Of a stretch of DNA of 64,000 bases, positions 19,268 through 28,614 are shown one piece after another; within the stretch, counting starts at the first letter, position 1, and every line of letters starts with the position of its first letter. This DNA is from Chryseobacterium gallinarum (GTDB lineage: Bacteria > Bacteroidota > Bacteroidia > Flavobacteriales > Weeksellaceae). The DNA lies in NCBI RefSeq assembly GCF_001021975.1, contig NZ_CP009928.1:4344001-4408000 (forward strand), in the 5' to 3' direction. Both the position numbers and the translations under genes were made by a program. Below the pieces are notes generated by a model. It ran no database searches. It saw nothing but the letters and a program-made list of their open reading frames with translations, and was not told where the DNA came from.

Positions 19268-19819
19268 TTATGGGTTATCTCCTGTGGCTTCCTGAGCCAG
19301 CGGAACGTCATTCGGTGCGTCCTGTAAAGTTTTATCTAACGTGAATAAAGATTCGTCTGTAGCTCTGTCACCACCTGCGATTTTTAATTTATCAATCAGA
19401 TTCTGGGCTAATGTTTCTTCTTCAATCTGCTCTTGTACGAACCACTGCATGAAATTCCAGGTTGCCCAGTCTTTCTCTTCCATAGAGAGATCTACAATTC
19501 TGTAAATGGCAGTTGTATTGTCAACTTCATGTTTAAAAACCCCATCAAAACAGGCGGTAAGGTTTTCAGGATCAGCCGGAGGAGCCGGGATAGCTTCTAC
19601 TTTTGGTTTCCCCCCTCTGTTTAAAATATATTCCATGAATTTAATCGAGTGGTTTCTTTCTTCCTGAGCATGGCGGTAAAGGAAATTGGCAATTCCCTGA
19701 TATCCTTTATCATCAGCCCAGATTCCATAAGATAAAAAAACGTGTGAGGCATGAATTTCCTTGTTCATCTGGTCACTAAGTGCTTTTTCCATGTTTTCGG
19801 AAAGTCTTTTAGTATTCAT
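19268..19819 (-). CDS. Ferritin
   Basis: Non-heme ferritin of 183 residues that stores iron as ferric mineral in a 24-subunit shell. The four-helix bundle has ferroxidase residues in helix A/B (NKEIHASHVF, AQEERNHSIKF) and helix C/D (FVQEQIEEETLA). It is bacterial FtnA-like rather than bacterioferritin, with no heme methionine evident. The last 25 residues are a short acidic tail. Monocistronic, flanked by terminators. Confidence 0.93.
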   Translation of the reverse strand: MNTKRLSENMEKALSDQMNKEIHASHVFLSYGIWADDKGYQGIANFLYRHAQEERNHSIKFMEYILNRGGKPKVEAIPAPPADPENLTACFDGVFKHEVDNTTAIYRIVDLSMEEKDWATWNFMQWFVQEQIEEETLAQNLIDKLKIAGGDRATDESLFTLDKTLQDAPNDVPLAQEATGDNP

Positions 19820-19964
19820 AATGTTTATATTTTGGTGATTATGGTGTTAACTAAGCAAAAATGATTCCGATAAGCTTATTTTTTTATGTAAAAAGAGGTA
19901 GAATACTTTAAAACAATGCTGATTTTCAACATATTAAACTAATAATTTATAGTTATTCTAAAAT

Positions 19965-19991
19965 AAAACCGGTCCTTTCGGGACCGGTTTT
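19965..19991. terminator. Intrinsic terminator, bidirectional
   Basis: AAAACCGGTCC pairs with GGACCGGTTTT around TTTCG. It lies downstream of the leftward GHL10 lipoprotein gene. Confidence 0.85.
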
Positions 19992-20040
19992 ATTTTATAG
20001 ATAGTACTACTGATTGCGTTATCTAATGAATGATCTGAAA

Positions 20041-21657
20041 TTATTTAATCTTTCTCGCCATATAATCACTTTCATTTCCTAATCTGTCAATAGCTTTAAT
20101 AGCAACTGCATTCAGTTTTTTTCCGTCTTTAAACTTAGGGATATCCTTTGAAAGAGTATCCAGGGTTAAAATTTCCGTTTCCCATACTCCATTGTACTGT
20201 TTGAAAAGAACCCACTGGAAAACATTACTCATATTCCCGGAGCTCCAGTTTGTTTGTGCAAAACTTCCGTTATCTGCTATAAACAAGGTAGGTGTCTGCA
20301 AAGGAACAGCCTTAATCCACGGGGTCTTCGGAATTAATGCTTTTTCACTGTACACGCTGTTTTTCAGGACAGGCAGCATATTGGGATTCCTGGTAAGCCC
20401 TGCAATGCTCCAATGAATTTCTCCGGCATCCTTTTTCAGAACATTTCTTGAAATTTCAATCTGATTTTTAATTTCCGTTGGGCGATCGGATACTTTTATT
20501 TCTACGGTATTTAACCCGGGCCACAGATGGCGGTTCATTGTATTTTCAGATTGCCACCAGCTTAACAAGGCCTCGAAGCTCTGACCTTTTGAATCAATCG
20601 GCCAATATAGCTGGGGTGAGAAATAGTCTACCCATCCTTTATTTAACCATAATTTTGCATCAGCATACAGCTCGTCATATTGTGAAGATCCCACAATTCC
20701 TGCCGGATATCCCGGTTTCCAGATTCCAAACGGGCTGATTCCAAACTTTACATGGCTTTTTTCTGCATGAATTTCTTTGTAGATACGCTCCACAAACCTA
20801 TTCACATTATCTCTTCTCCAGTCTGCCCTGGATAGTGTTCCACCACTGTTTACATAGGCATTCCAGGTTGCATTGTCAGGAAAATCAGCTCCTTTGTTAT
20901 AAGTAGCATAGGGATAAAAATAATCGTCAAAATGAATTGCATCGATATCATATCTTTTAACAATATCTTTTACCACATTGGAAACATGACCTTGTGTTTT
21001 AGGATTAGCAGGATCAAACCAGTACATACCGTTCTTTAGCCTTACCACAATATCAGACAGCTTATTAACCATGGAAAGGTTATTTACAGAGCCTCCATTG
21101 GTATGGTGGGCGCGGTATGGATTCAGCCAGACGTGAAGTTCCAGTCCCCTTTTGTGGGCTTCTTCAATCCAAAACTGTAACGGATCATAATTGGGATAAG
21201 GAGCGGTTCCGGTTTCCCCGGTCAGGAAGTAAGACCAGGGTTCAATATTACTGGTATACAATGCGTCAGCAGAGGGTCTGATCTGAAAAATAGCGGCGTT
21301 AAAATTGTTATTTTTCAGCATTTCAAGCATATTGATGGCTTCTGCTTTCTGCTGGTCTACGGTAAGGTCGTTTCTTGAAGGCCAGTTGATATTGGCAACA
21401 CTCGCAATCCATGCTCCACGGAATTCCCTTTTAATTTCAGGAAGATCTGTTCTGAAGACTTCATCTGCTGCAGGTGGTACGCCTGGCGCTGGTTTTGTTG
21501 CCGTTACAGGAGGTTTGGGTTGGGTGGTATTGTTGATAGGTTTTGTTGTCTTGTTAGCGGGAGGTGTCTTCGAAACTGCGCTCTGGGTAGAACACGAAAC
21601 ACTATACGATGCACCGACTCCCAATAAAACGATAAGTTTTAATGTATTCATTTTCAT
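20041..21657 (-). CDS. GHL10-type (family 10 glycosylhydrolase-like) lipoprotein
   Basis: A 538-residue lipoprotein. The signal peptide ends in a lipobox with Cys22 (SYSVSC), followed by a proline/threonine-rich linker. The catalytic-like TIM barrel matches the GHL10/DUF187 family: REFRGAWIASVANINWPS at its start, LHVWLNPYRAH, and DAIHFDDYFYPY with paired aspartates. Members act on cell-envelope or peptidoglycan glycans; the substrate here is not known. It is probably anchored in the outer membrane. Monocistronic. Confidence 0.88.
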   Translation of the reverse strand: MKMNTLKLIVLLGVGASYSVSCSTQSAVSKTPPANKTTKPINNTTQPKPPVTATKPAPGVPPAADEVFRTDLPEIKREFRGAWIASVANINWPSRNDLTVDQQKAEAINMLEMLKNNNFNAAIFQIRPSADALYTSNIEPWSYFLTGETGTAPYPNYDPLQFWIEEAHKRGLELHVWLNPYRAHHTNGGSVNNLSMVNKLSDIVVRLKNGMYWFDPANPKTQGHVSNVVKDIVKRYDIDAIHFDDYFYPYATYNKGADFPDNATWNAYVNSGGTLSRADWRRDNVNRFVERIYKEIHAEKSHVKFGISPFGIWKPGYPAGIVGSSQYDELYADAKLWLNKGWVDYFSPQLYWPIDSKGQSFEALLSWWQSENTMNRHLWPGLNTVEIKVSDRPTEIKNQIEISRNVLKKDAGEIHWSIAGLTRNPNMLPVLKNSVYSEKALIPKTPWIKAVPLQTPTLFIADNGSFAQTNWSSGNMSNVFQWVLFKQYNGVWETEILTLDTLSKDIPKFKDGKKLNAVAIKAIDRLGNESDYMARKIK

Positions 21658-21738
21658 AGCCGCAAAACTACTTTAAATTATATTTTAATATTTTGAATAT
21701 TCTTTTGAAAAATAAACAAAATATATGATAGATTAGAA

Positions 21739-21762
21739 AAAAGCCTCGAAAATCGAGGCTTT
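21739..21762 (-). terminator. Intrinsic terminator of typA
   Basis: AAAGCCTCGA pairs with TCGAGGCTTT around a short loop, 22 nt downstream of the typA stop, with T/A tracts on both sides. Confidence 0.85.
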
Positions 21763-21783
21763 GATTTTATATATAGAGTTTTA

Positions 21784-23589
21784 TTATGCTTTTGCAGATC
21801 TTTCCACTCTTTTTCTTTCTTCTTCGGAAAGGATTTTCTTTCTCATCCTGATGAAATTCGGAGTAACCTCAATAGCTTCATCAGCCTGGATATATTCCAT
21901 ACATTCTTCAAGAGAGAAAAGGATTTTTGGTGCAACACCGGTGTCTTTATCTTTTCCGGCTGCACGCATGTTGTTCAGCTGTTTTGCTTCAACAATGTTT
22001 ACCACAAGATCTCCTGGTTTATTTTGTTCTCCAACGATCATTCCTGTGTAAATTTCCTCACCCGGATCAACAAAGAATTTACCTCTATCCTGTAGTTTAT
22101 TAATAGAATATTCTGTAGCAGGACCTGTGGTTTTGCTGATCAATACCCCGTTGTTTCTTCCCGGAATAGCTCCTTTGAAAGGCTTATATTCCGTGAAACG
22201 GTGCGCCATAATAGCTTCCCCTGCAGTAGCAGTCAGCATCTGGGAACGTAATCCGATCAGACCTCTTGAAGGAATTTCGAATTCCATGTGCTGCATTTCT
22301 CCTTTGGTTTCCATAATATGAAGGTCACCTTTTCTCTGTGTTGCCAGATCGATAACTCTTGATGCATATTCTTCAGGAACGTCTACTACTAAAGATTCGT
22401 AAGGCTCACAGCTTACCCCGTCGATTTCTCTTAAGATAACCTGCGGTTGTCCGATGGTCATTTCGTACCCTTCTCTTCTCATTGTTTCAATCAAAACGGA
22501 TAAGTGAAGAATACCTCTACCGAATACCAGGAAAGTATTGGCATCATCAGTCTGCTGGACTCTTAATGCAAGGTTTTTCTCCAATTCTTTTGTTAATCTT
22601 TCTTTCAGGTGGTTAGAAGTTACATATTTACCGTCTTTACCAAAGAAAGGTGAATTGTTGATAGAGAACGTCATGTTCAGGGTAGGCTCATCAATAGCCG
22701 TTCTTTCCAATGGTTCAGGGTTTTCAAGATCTACGAAAGAATCACCGATCTGGAATGCATCGAAACCTACTACAGCACAGATATCTCCTGCCTGTACCTC
22801 GGTTACTTTTTTCTTTCCTAATCCTTCAAAAACGTAAAGTTCTTTTACTTTTCCTTTTATGATTTTACCATCTGCCTGGGCAAGACCGATCCATTGGGAT
22901 TCTTTAAGCTCCCCTCTGGTTACTTTTCCGATTGCAATTCTTCCTAAGAAAGAAGAGTAATCAAGGGAAGTAATCTGCATCTGAAGATTCCCTTCAGTTA
23001 CAGTTGGGGCAGGTACATATTGTAAGATACCATCTAATAACGGCAAAATATCTTCAGTCTGTTCTAATGAAGTATTGAACCAGCCTTGTTTGGAAGAACC
23101 GTAGAAAGTTGGGAAATCCAGTTGTTCTTCGGTAGCTTCAAGGTTAAAGAACAAATCAAATACCTGATCGTGAACTTCGTTCGGACGGCAGTTTGGTTTA
23201 TCTACTTTATTGATAACCACAAGTGGTCTTAGTCCCAGTTCCAAAGCTTTCTGAAGTACGAATCTTGTTTGTGGCATTGGCCCTTCGAACGCGTCCACCA
23301 ACAAAATAACTCCATCCGCCATTTTTAATACTCTTTCTACTTCCCCACCAAAATCGGCGTGACCAGGAGTATCAATTACGTTAATTTTAGTGTCTTTATA
23401 GGTAACAGAAATATTTTTGGATAAGATGGTGATCCCTCTTTCTCTTTCAAGATCATTATTATCCATAATTAATTCTCCACTCTCCTGATTTTCTCTGAAA
23501 ATGTTGGTAGCGTGGATGATTTTGTCAACCAAAGTCGTCTTCCCGTGGTCAACGTGTGCGATAATCGCAATATTTCTAATGTTTTGCAT
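21784..23589 (-). CDS. typA: Translational GTPase TypA/BipA
   Basis: Ribosome-binding GTPase of 601 residues, related to EF-G and LepA, needed for ribosome assembly and stress growth. G1 is HVDHGKTTLVDKI, G3 is DTPGHADFGGEV and G4 is NKVDKPNCRP. Domains II, III and V and the TypA-specific C-terminus follow (RGLIGLRSQMLTATAGEAIMAH is seen in the last third). Full length and monocistronic. Confidence 0.96.
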   Translation of the reverse strand: MQNIRNIAIIAHVDHGKTTLVDKIIHATNIFRENQESGELIMDNNDLERERGITILSKNISVTYKDTKINVIDTPGHADFGGEVERVLKMADGVILLVDAFEGPMPQTRFVLQKALELGLRPLVVINKVDKPNCRPNEVHDQVFDLFFNLEATEEQLDFPTFYGSSKQGWFNTSLEQTEDILPLLDGILQYVPAPTVTEGNLQMQITSLDYSSFLGRIAIGKVTRGELKESQWIGLAQADGKIIKGKVKELYVFEGLGKKKVTEVQAGDICAVVGFDAFQIGDSFVDLENPEPLERTAIDEPTLNMTFSINNSPFFGKDGKYVTSNHLKERLTKELEKNLALRVQQTDDANTFLVFGRGILHLSVLIETMRREGYEMTIGQPQVILREIDGVSCEPYESLVVDVPEEYASRVIDLATQRKGDLHIMETKGEMQHMEFEIPSRGLIGLRSQMLTATAGEAIMAHRFTEYKPFKGAIPGRNNGVLISKTTGPATEYSINKLQDRGKFFVDPGEEIYTGMIVGEQNKPGDLVVNIVEAKQLNNMRAAGKDKDTGVAPKILFSLEECMEYIQADEAIEVTPNFIRMRKKILSEEERKRVERSAKA

Positions 23590-23902
23590 ATAGGATTTTT
23601 ACGGGTGCAAAAATAGTGATTTTAAATGAATTAATTAAAAAGTTTATGCAATATTTAACAATTTCATAATGAGAATTTTAGATACGGCTACTTTGGGATA
23701 TTGAAAAAAACGAGCTACATCTGGTTCTGCAGAATGTTCAATTGTACTTTGTTTCAATATAATTCCTGCACCAATATATCACATTCATTATTAAAAATAA
23801 AAATGTAGTACGGTTCATTTTCAAGGGCCTGTCCAGACAATGGATAAAAATTAATATAAAAAGCCCGGATCTGATATCCGGGCTTTATTATTTCAGCGTG
23901 GG
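23590..23902. other. Intergenic stretch without a gene
   Basis: About 310 bp upstream of typA and downstream of the PfpI-like gene. It is AT-rich; the only structure seen is the terminator at its right end. Confidence 0.6.
23860..23886 (-). terminator. Intrinsic terminator of the PfpI-like gene
   Basis: AAAGCCCGGAT pairs with ATCCGGGCTTT around five nucleotides, followed on the minus strand by a T-rich stretch. Confidence 0.85.
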
Positions 23903-24451
23903 CTATACGCCTTGTTCCGCATGTTTTCCTTCTTTGAACTCCTCTACCATTTTGGCGTTGAAGGCCGGAAGGTCTTTGGGCGTTCTGCTTGTTACCAATC
24001 CATTGTCAACAACAACTTCCTTATCTTCCCAATGGGCTCCGGCATTGATAAGGTCTTTGCTGATTGACTTTACTGAAGTCATATTTCTGCCGTTGACAAC
24101 TTCTGCATTGATTAAAACTTGAGGTCCGTGACAAATCGCTGCAACAGGTTTATTCTGTATAAAGAAATCTTTCACAAATGATAAAGCCTGATCATTGGTT
24201 CTCAATTGATCCGGATTAATTACTCCTCCCGGAAGTACCAGTGCATCATAGTCAGAAGCAGATGCTTCATCCAGGGTTTTGTCTACGTTATATTCTTTTC
24301 CCCAATCTTTTTCAGCCCAGGATTTTATTGTCCCGGAAGTTGGACTTACAATGTGCGCAGTCCACCCCTGTTGTTCCAGATACTCTTTTGGTGATTGAAG
24401 TTCACTTTCCTCAAAGCCATTCGTGGCCAGAATTGCAATCTTTTTTGACAT
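23903..24451 (-). CDS. PfpI/DJ-1 family type 1 glutamine amidotransferase-like protein
   Basis: A 182-residue class I glutamine amidotransferase-like protein. The nucleophile cysteine is in AAICHGPQVL and the supporting glutamate is in NGFEESEL. This matches the PfpI/YhbO/DJ-1 stress group, reported as proteases or deglycases; the true reaction is disputed. Cytosolic, single gene with its own terminator. Confidence 0.9.
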   Translation of the reverse strand: MSKKIAILATNGFEESELQSPKEYLEQQGWTAHIVSPTSGTIKSWAEKDWGKEYNVDKTLDEASASDYDALVLPGGVINPDQLRTNDQALSFVKDFFIQNKPVAAICHGPQVLINAEVVNGRNMTSVKSISKDLINAGAHWEDKEVVVDNGLVTSRTPKDLPAFNAKMVEEFKEGKHAEQGV

Positions 24452-24565
24452 GATATTATGATTTAAGGTGTTATCTTAATAACACAGAAAAAATAATGCC
24501 GCCTGCCTGTTATAGATTGCTAAAAAAAGTTAAGATACATCAAAAAAGGCTCTAGCCAGTACTCA

Positions 24566-24817
24566 TTAATGTCTTATCAGCCTGTAAAGCAGTACAACAT
24601 CAATGACGGCAACGAGAACAAATTTCACAAGAAATGATTTTTTGGAAACTTTATGGTTAAAAATAATCATTCCCGAAGCTGCCCCTAACAGTCCGATGAA
24701 TGAAAGTCCTAAAAGGGCATTTTCAGAAACTCTCCACTGGTGTTTCCTGGCTTGCCATTTGTCAAATCCAAAAACCCCGAATGTAATAAAGTTAGCGATC
24801 AGCAGAAAAGGAATCAT
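24566..24817 (-). CDS. DUF1294 family membrane protein
   Basis: An 83-residue inner-membrane protein with three hydrophobic segments. The FDKWQARKHQWRVSE motif after the first segment is the hallmark of DUF1294. Function unknown. It is divergent from the hypothetical gene at 24852. Confidence 0.85.
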   Translation of the reverse strand: MIPFLLIANFITFGVFGFDKWQARKHQWRVSENALLGLSFIGLLGAASGMIIFNHKVSKKSFLVKFVLVAVIDVVLLYRLIRH

Positions 24818-24827
24818 CTACAATTAA

Positions 24828-25304
<477 letters not shown>

Positions 25305-25346
25305 TTTTTGTCTACTTAATTTAGTCATGAATCTGAAAAAGTAAAA

Positions 25347-25368
25347 GAGCCGCCTCATAGGGCAGCTC
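25347..25368 (-). terminator. Intrinsic terminator of the YceI gene
   Basis: On the minus strand GAGCTGCC pairs with GGCGGCTC (one G-T pair), followed by TTTTAC. Confidence 0.75.
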
Positions 25369-25408
25369 AATTGTTATCAAGGGTTTATAACTTATTTTGT
25401 TTAATACC

Positions 25409-26083
25409 TTATTTTTTAGCTTTTACATCAATTGCAATTTCGATGTCTTTGCTGATCATCCATTCAGCAGGATCTGCTTCTGACGTTCCGAATTTGATTC
25501 CCCAATCTGCTCTGTTCACTGTAAATTTAGCCTGAATAGCTGCTGTATTATCTGCCACATCTACTTTAGCCGGGAAGCTTACATTCATTGTTTTTCCTGA
25601 TAGTGTAAGGTTTCCGCTTACTGTTTTGTTTGCTCCTGCAACTGCATCTTTAGGAGCTTCTTTTAAATCGGCTACGCTGGTAATTTTAAAGTCGGAAACA
25701 GGATTTTTCTCTACATCAAAGAAGTCAGGGTTTTTCAGGTGGGCTTCAAGATCTGCAGGCTTTTTATCTTTTTCTGTTACTGAAGCCGGATCTACTTTAA
25801 TTGAGGTCATATCAATAGTAAAATTTCCAGCGGTAACCTGCCCGCCTTCGATACTTAGATCACCTGTTTTTATATTTAAAGTTCCCCAACGAGGCGCGAA
25901 ACCACCTTTGTGGAAGGCTTTCCAGTTTACTACTGAAGCCGTTGTATCTACAGCCAATACCTCACCTTTGCTTTCTGCAACAGCCTGTTCTGTAGCTACA
26001 GCCGTATCTGATTTTTCTTTGCTATTACATGATGCTGCCAGCAATCCTACTCCTACTAATGCAATTACACTAAGTTTTTTCAT
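25409..26083 (-). CDS. YceI family lipoprotein
   Basis: A 224-residue lipoprotein from the chosen ATG (MKKLSVIAL). A longer reading frame starts 29 codons upstream but would bury the signal peptide. The signal sequence ends in LAASC, with Cys20 as the lipid site. The YceI lipocalin-like barrel begins near residue 50 (VDTTASVVNWKAFHKGG) and binds isoprenoid-type lipids in studied relatives. Typical motifs are FTVNRADWGIKFG and DIEIAIDVKAKK at the end. Ligand unknown. Confidence 0.9.
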   Translation of the reverse strand: MKKLSVIALVGVGLLAASCNSKEKSDTAVATEQAVAESKGEVLAVDTTASVVNWKAFHKGGFAPRWGTLNIKTGDLSIEGGQVTAGNFTIDMTSIKVDPASVTEKDKKPADLEAHLKNPDFFDVEKNPVSDFKITSVADLKEAPKDAVAGANKTVSGNLTLSGKTMNVSFPAKVDVADNTAAIQAKFTVNRADWGIKFGTSEADPAEWMISKDIEIAIDVKAKK

Positions 26084-26170
26084 ATTATTGAATTGTTTTA
26101 AAAGTTTATCGAAATTTTTGTTGTTTTCGGGTACAAAAATAGAGAAAGCTATTGTCCGGTATCTTAACAT

Positions 26171-26500
26171 ATATCAAGAAATGAAATTTTTATTTCTTTT
26201 TACTTTCTAATTAAATCTATTTTCATTTAAAATCACCATCCTGACATAGAAGTTTCAAAAAGATAATTAATTAAAAAATATCATTATTTTTATGTAAATT
26301 CACAAACAAAACACCTTAAATACAATTAAATTTCAAATAATTAACTAAAATAAATAATAAAAACATAAATAAAAACTAAAAACATCAACTTCCTTGAAAA
26401 TTTACTACAACTTTTAATTAAGTATTAAAATTTCGATATTAAATCAATTAAATACATAACCATTGTGATATAATATCATTAAAAAAACACACTTTAAGAT
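26171..26500. other. AT-rich upstream region of the T9SS protein
   Basis: About 330 bp, very AT-rich, with no reading frame of interest. It must contain divergent promoters for the YceI gene and the large secreted protein; I could not fix their boxes. Confidence 0.5.
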
Positions 26501-28495
26501 ATGAAGAAAACATTACTTTCAGGAAAGAAAGCCGGTTCTATCTTGGTTTTCTTATTTTTGATTTTTAGCGTTTTGCAACTTAATGCGCAAGCTCCTCCAA
26601 CCTGTGCCGGAACATGGGGACCCCCGATTGTGAATCAAACTTTCGGACAGGGCAACGTAACTGATAAATGGTATGGTCCATTATCCACTTATGCTCCAGG
26701 CGCCACTACCTCAACTATTTTTGTAGGTACGGCAGGCCCTCCCGGTGGAGGCGCTTTGGCGGATGGCTATTCCGGATTGGTAAAAACGCCAAGTACAGGA
26801 GGCAATGGTTTTTTAAATTCCGCTGATCATACCGGGAATCCCAATGGGCTGATGATGCTGATTAATGCACCGTCTACAGCAGCTACCATTTTTTTTGAAT
26901 ATACAATGAGCAACCTTTGTCCAAACACTACTTTAAAATTAGCTGTTTGGATTCTCAATGTTAACCCTCCCGGCACCTGCGGTACAGGATATCAATATCC
27001 CAACGTTACACTCCGGGCAATTGATCCGGCCACAGGTAACACGCTGGGTACTTCGGCCACAGGAAATATTCCGACCAATCAAACCTGGACACAATACTCT
27101 ATTATTTTCAACAATGCTTCCAGCACATCCGTAAAACTTCAGTTTATCAACAACTCTGTTGGTAATGGCTGTGGTAATGACCTGGCGATTGATGACATTA
27201 CTGTGCAGCCTTGTGTTCCGGCCACCATGCAGGCACTGCCCGGCTCCAGCACCACGTTGTGTCCAAACAAGAATGCTACTGTAGATTTTACGGCCACCCT
27301 TACGGGAAGCTCATACAACCCTGTGGAATACCAGTGGCAATATAGCAGTGATGGTGGAACAACATGGATAGACCAGGGAACGCCGACTCATAATCCTAAT
27401 TACACATTCAATTCTGCGGGGTTACCTGCCGGTAATTATTTAATCAGGTTTAAAGCAGGCCCTCAGGGCTCTGTCTTAAACTCACAATGCAATGCAATCA
27501 GCCAGCCAACTACTGTAACGGTAAGCAGCCTTCCGAAAGTCAATGATACTACCGTGAAATCATGTTATATTGAAAATAACCCTTCTACAGCTTCTTTTAA
27601 TCTTACAACAGCCAATGTAACGTCTGAGACAGGAGTTACCAAACGGTATTTCCCATCACTGGCAGATGCCACGAACGGAACGAATGAAATTACTGCAAAT
27701 CCTGCTTCGTATATTGCCTCCAATAGCACAATCTACATCAGGGTCACCAACAGTAACGGATGTTTTTCGATAGCAAAAGTAACTTTAGAGGTTATCCCAC
27801 CCAAAACTTCATCTGTATTGATTGATAAAACAATCTGTATTGAGGATAAAACCAGTCTTGATGCCGGTCCCGGCTTCAATGCCTATTTATGGAGTACCGG
27901 AGCCACAACCCAGCAGATCACCAATGTAGGGGTTGGTACCTATTGGGTTAATTTAAAATCTGGAGAATGTACCACTAAACAAACGGTAAAAGTCCATGCT
28001 TCTCCTAATCCTGTTATCAAATCAATTGACATTATCAATAATACAGCGACAATCAATGCCACCGGAGGAACTCCTCCGTATCAGTACGCTGCGGACCAGA
28101 CCGGTAAGTGGCAGGATGTTAATATTTTCACGAATCTTACGAGAGGACAACATATCTTCTATGTAAAAGATCAATACAACTGCGTTCCCGTAGCAGCAGA
28201 AATTACAGTTCCTAACCTGATAAATGCCATTACTCCAAACGAAGATGGTAAAAATGATAATATTGATTATTCAGCCCTGGCTTACAAGAGAAACCTTATT
28301 TTTGAAGTTTATGACCGGTATGGAAATAAGCTTTATGAGGCCGGTAAAATAAGAAACTTCAAATGGGACGGCACCGCATTTGGCAAGAAGCTTCCTACTG
28401 CCACCTATTGGTACACAATCTCATGGAATGAAAATAACAATGCCAACACCTCAGTCAGGTACAACGGCTGGGTACTTGTTAAAAACAGAGAATAA
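26501..28495 (+). CDS. Secreted protein with T9SS type B (CHU_C) sorting domain
   Basis: A 664-residue exported protein. A signal peptide ends near LNAQA. Residues 30-230 look like a carbohydrate-binding-like jelly roll (TIFFEYTMSNLCPNTTLKLAVWIL), followed by Ig-like and PKD-like beta domains. The last 90 residues are the type B sorting signal (NAITPNEDGKNDNIDY, then FEVYDRYGNKLYE and WDGTAFGKKLPTATYWYTI), which directs export by the type 9 secretion system and surface attachment or release. Probably an adhesin-like surface protein; the ligand is unknown. Confidence 0.9.
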   Translation: MKKTLLSGKKAGSILVFLFLIFSVLQLNAQAPPTCAGTWGPPIVNQTFGQGNVTDKWYGPLSTYAPGATTSTIFVGTAGPPGGGALADGYSGLVKTPSTGGNGFLNSADHTGNPNGLMMLINAPSTAATIFFEYTMSNLCPNTTLKLAVWILNVNPPGTCGTGYQYPNVTLRAIDPATGNTLGTSATGNIPTNQTWTQYSIIFNNASSTSVKLQFINNSVGNGCGNDLAIDDITVQPCVPATMQALPGSSTTLCPNKNATVDFTATLTGSSYNPVEYQWQYSSDGGTTWIDQGTPTHNPNYTFNSAGLPAGNYLIRFKAGPQGSVLNSQCNAISQPTTVTVSSLPKVNDTTVKSCYIENNPSTASFNLTTANVTSETGVTKRYFPSLADATNGTNEITANPASYIASNSTIYIRVTNSNGCFSIAKVTLEVIPPKTSSVLIDKTICIEDKTSLDAGPGFNAYLWSTGATTQQITNVGVGTYWVNLKSGECTTKQTVKVHASPNPVIKSIDIINNTATINATGGTPPYQYAADQTGKWQDVNIFTNLTRGQHIFYVKDQYNCVPVAAEITVPNLINAITPNEDGKNDNIDYSALAYKRNLIFEVYDRYGNKLYEAGKIRNFKWDGTAFGKKLPTATYWYTISWNENNNANTSVRYNGWVLVKNRE

Positions 28496-28537
28496 TTCGA
28501 ATGTATCAGCAAGAGTTAAGTCCCTTGCTTTGAGCTA

Positions 28538-28584
28538 GGGACTTTATTGGGTTGAAATTCACTAACTTTGTGATTAACCACAAC
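28538..28584 (+). repeat. Decayed outermost CRISPR repeat
   Basis: Exactly one 30-nt spacer length (28585-28614) before repeat 1, the last 31 nt match the CRISPR repeat at about 23 of 31 positions (CTTTGTGATTAACCACAAC against CTTCGTGATTAGTCACAGC). The first 16 nt are no longer recognisable. This marks the oldest end of the array. Confidence 0.75.
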
Positions 28585-28614
28585 ACAGAAAATACTATGA
28601 ATATTGACAGAGTT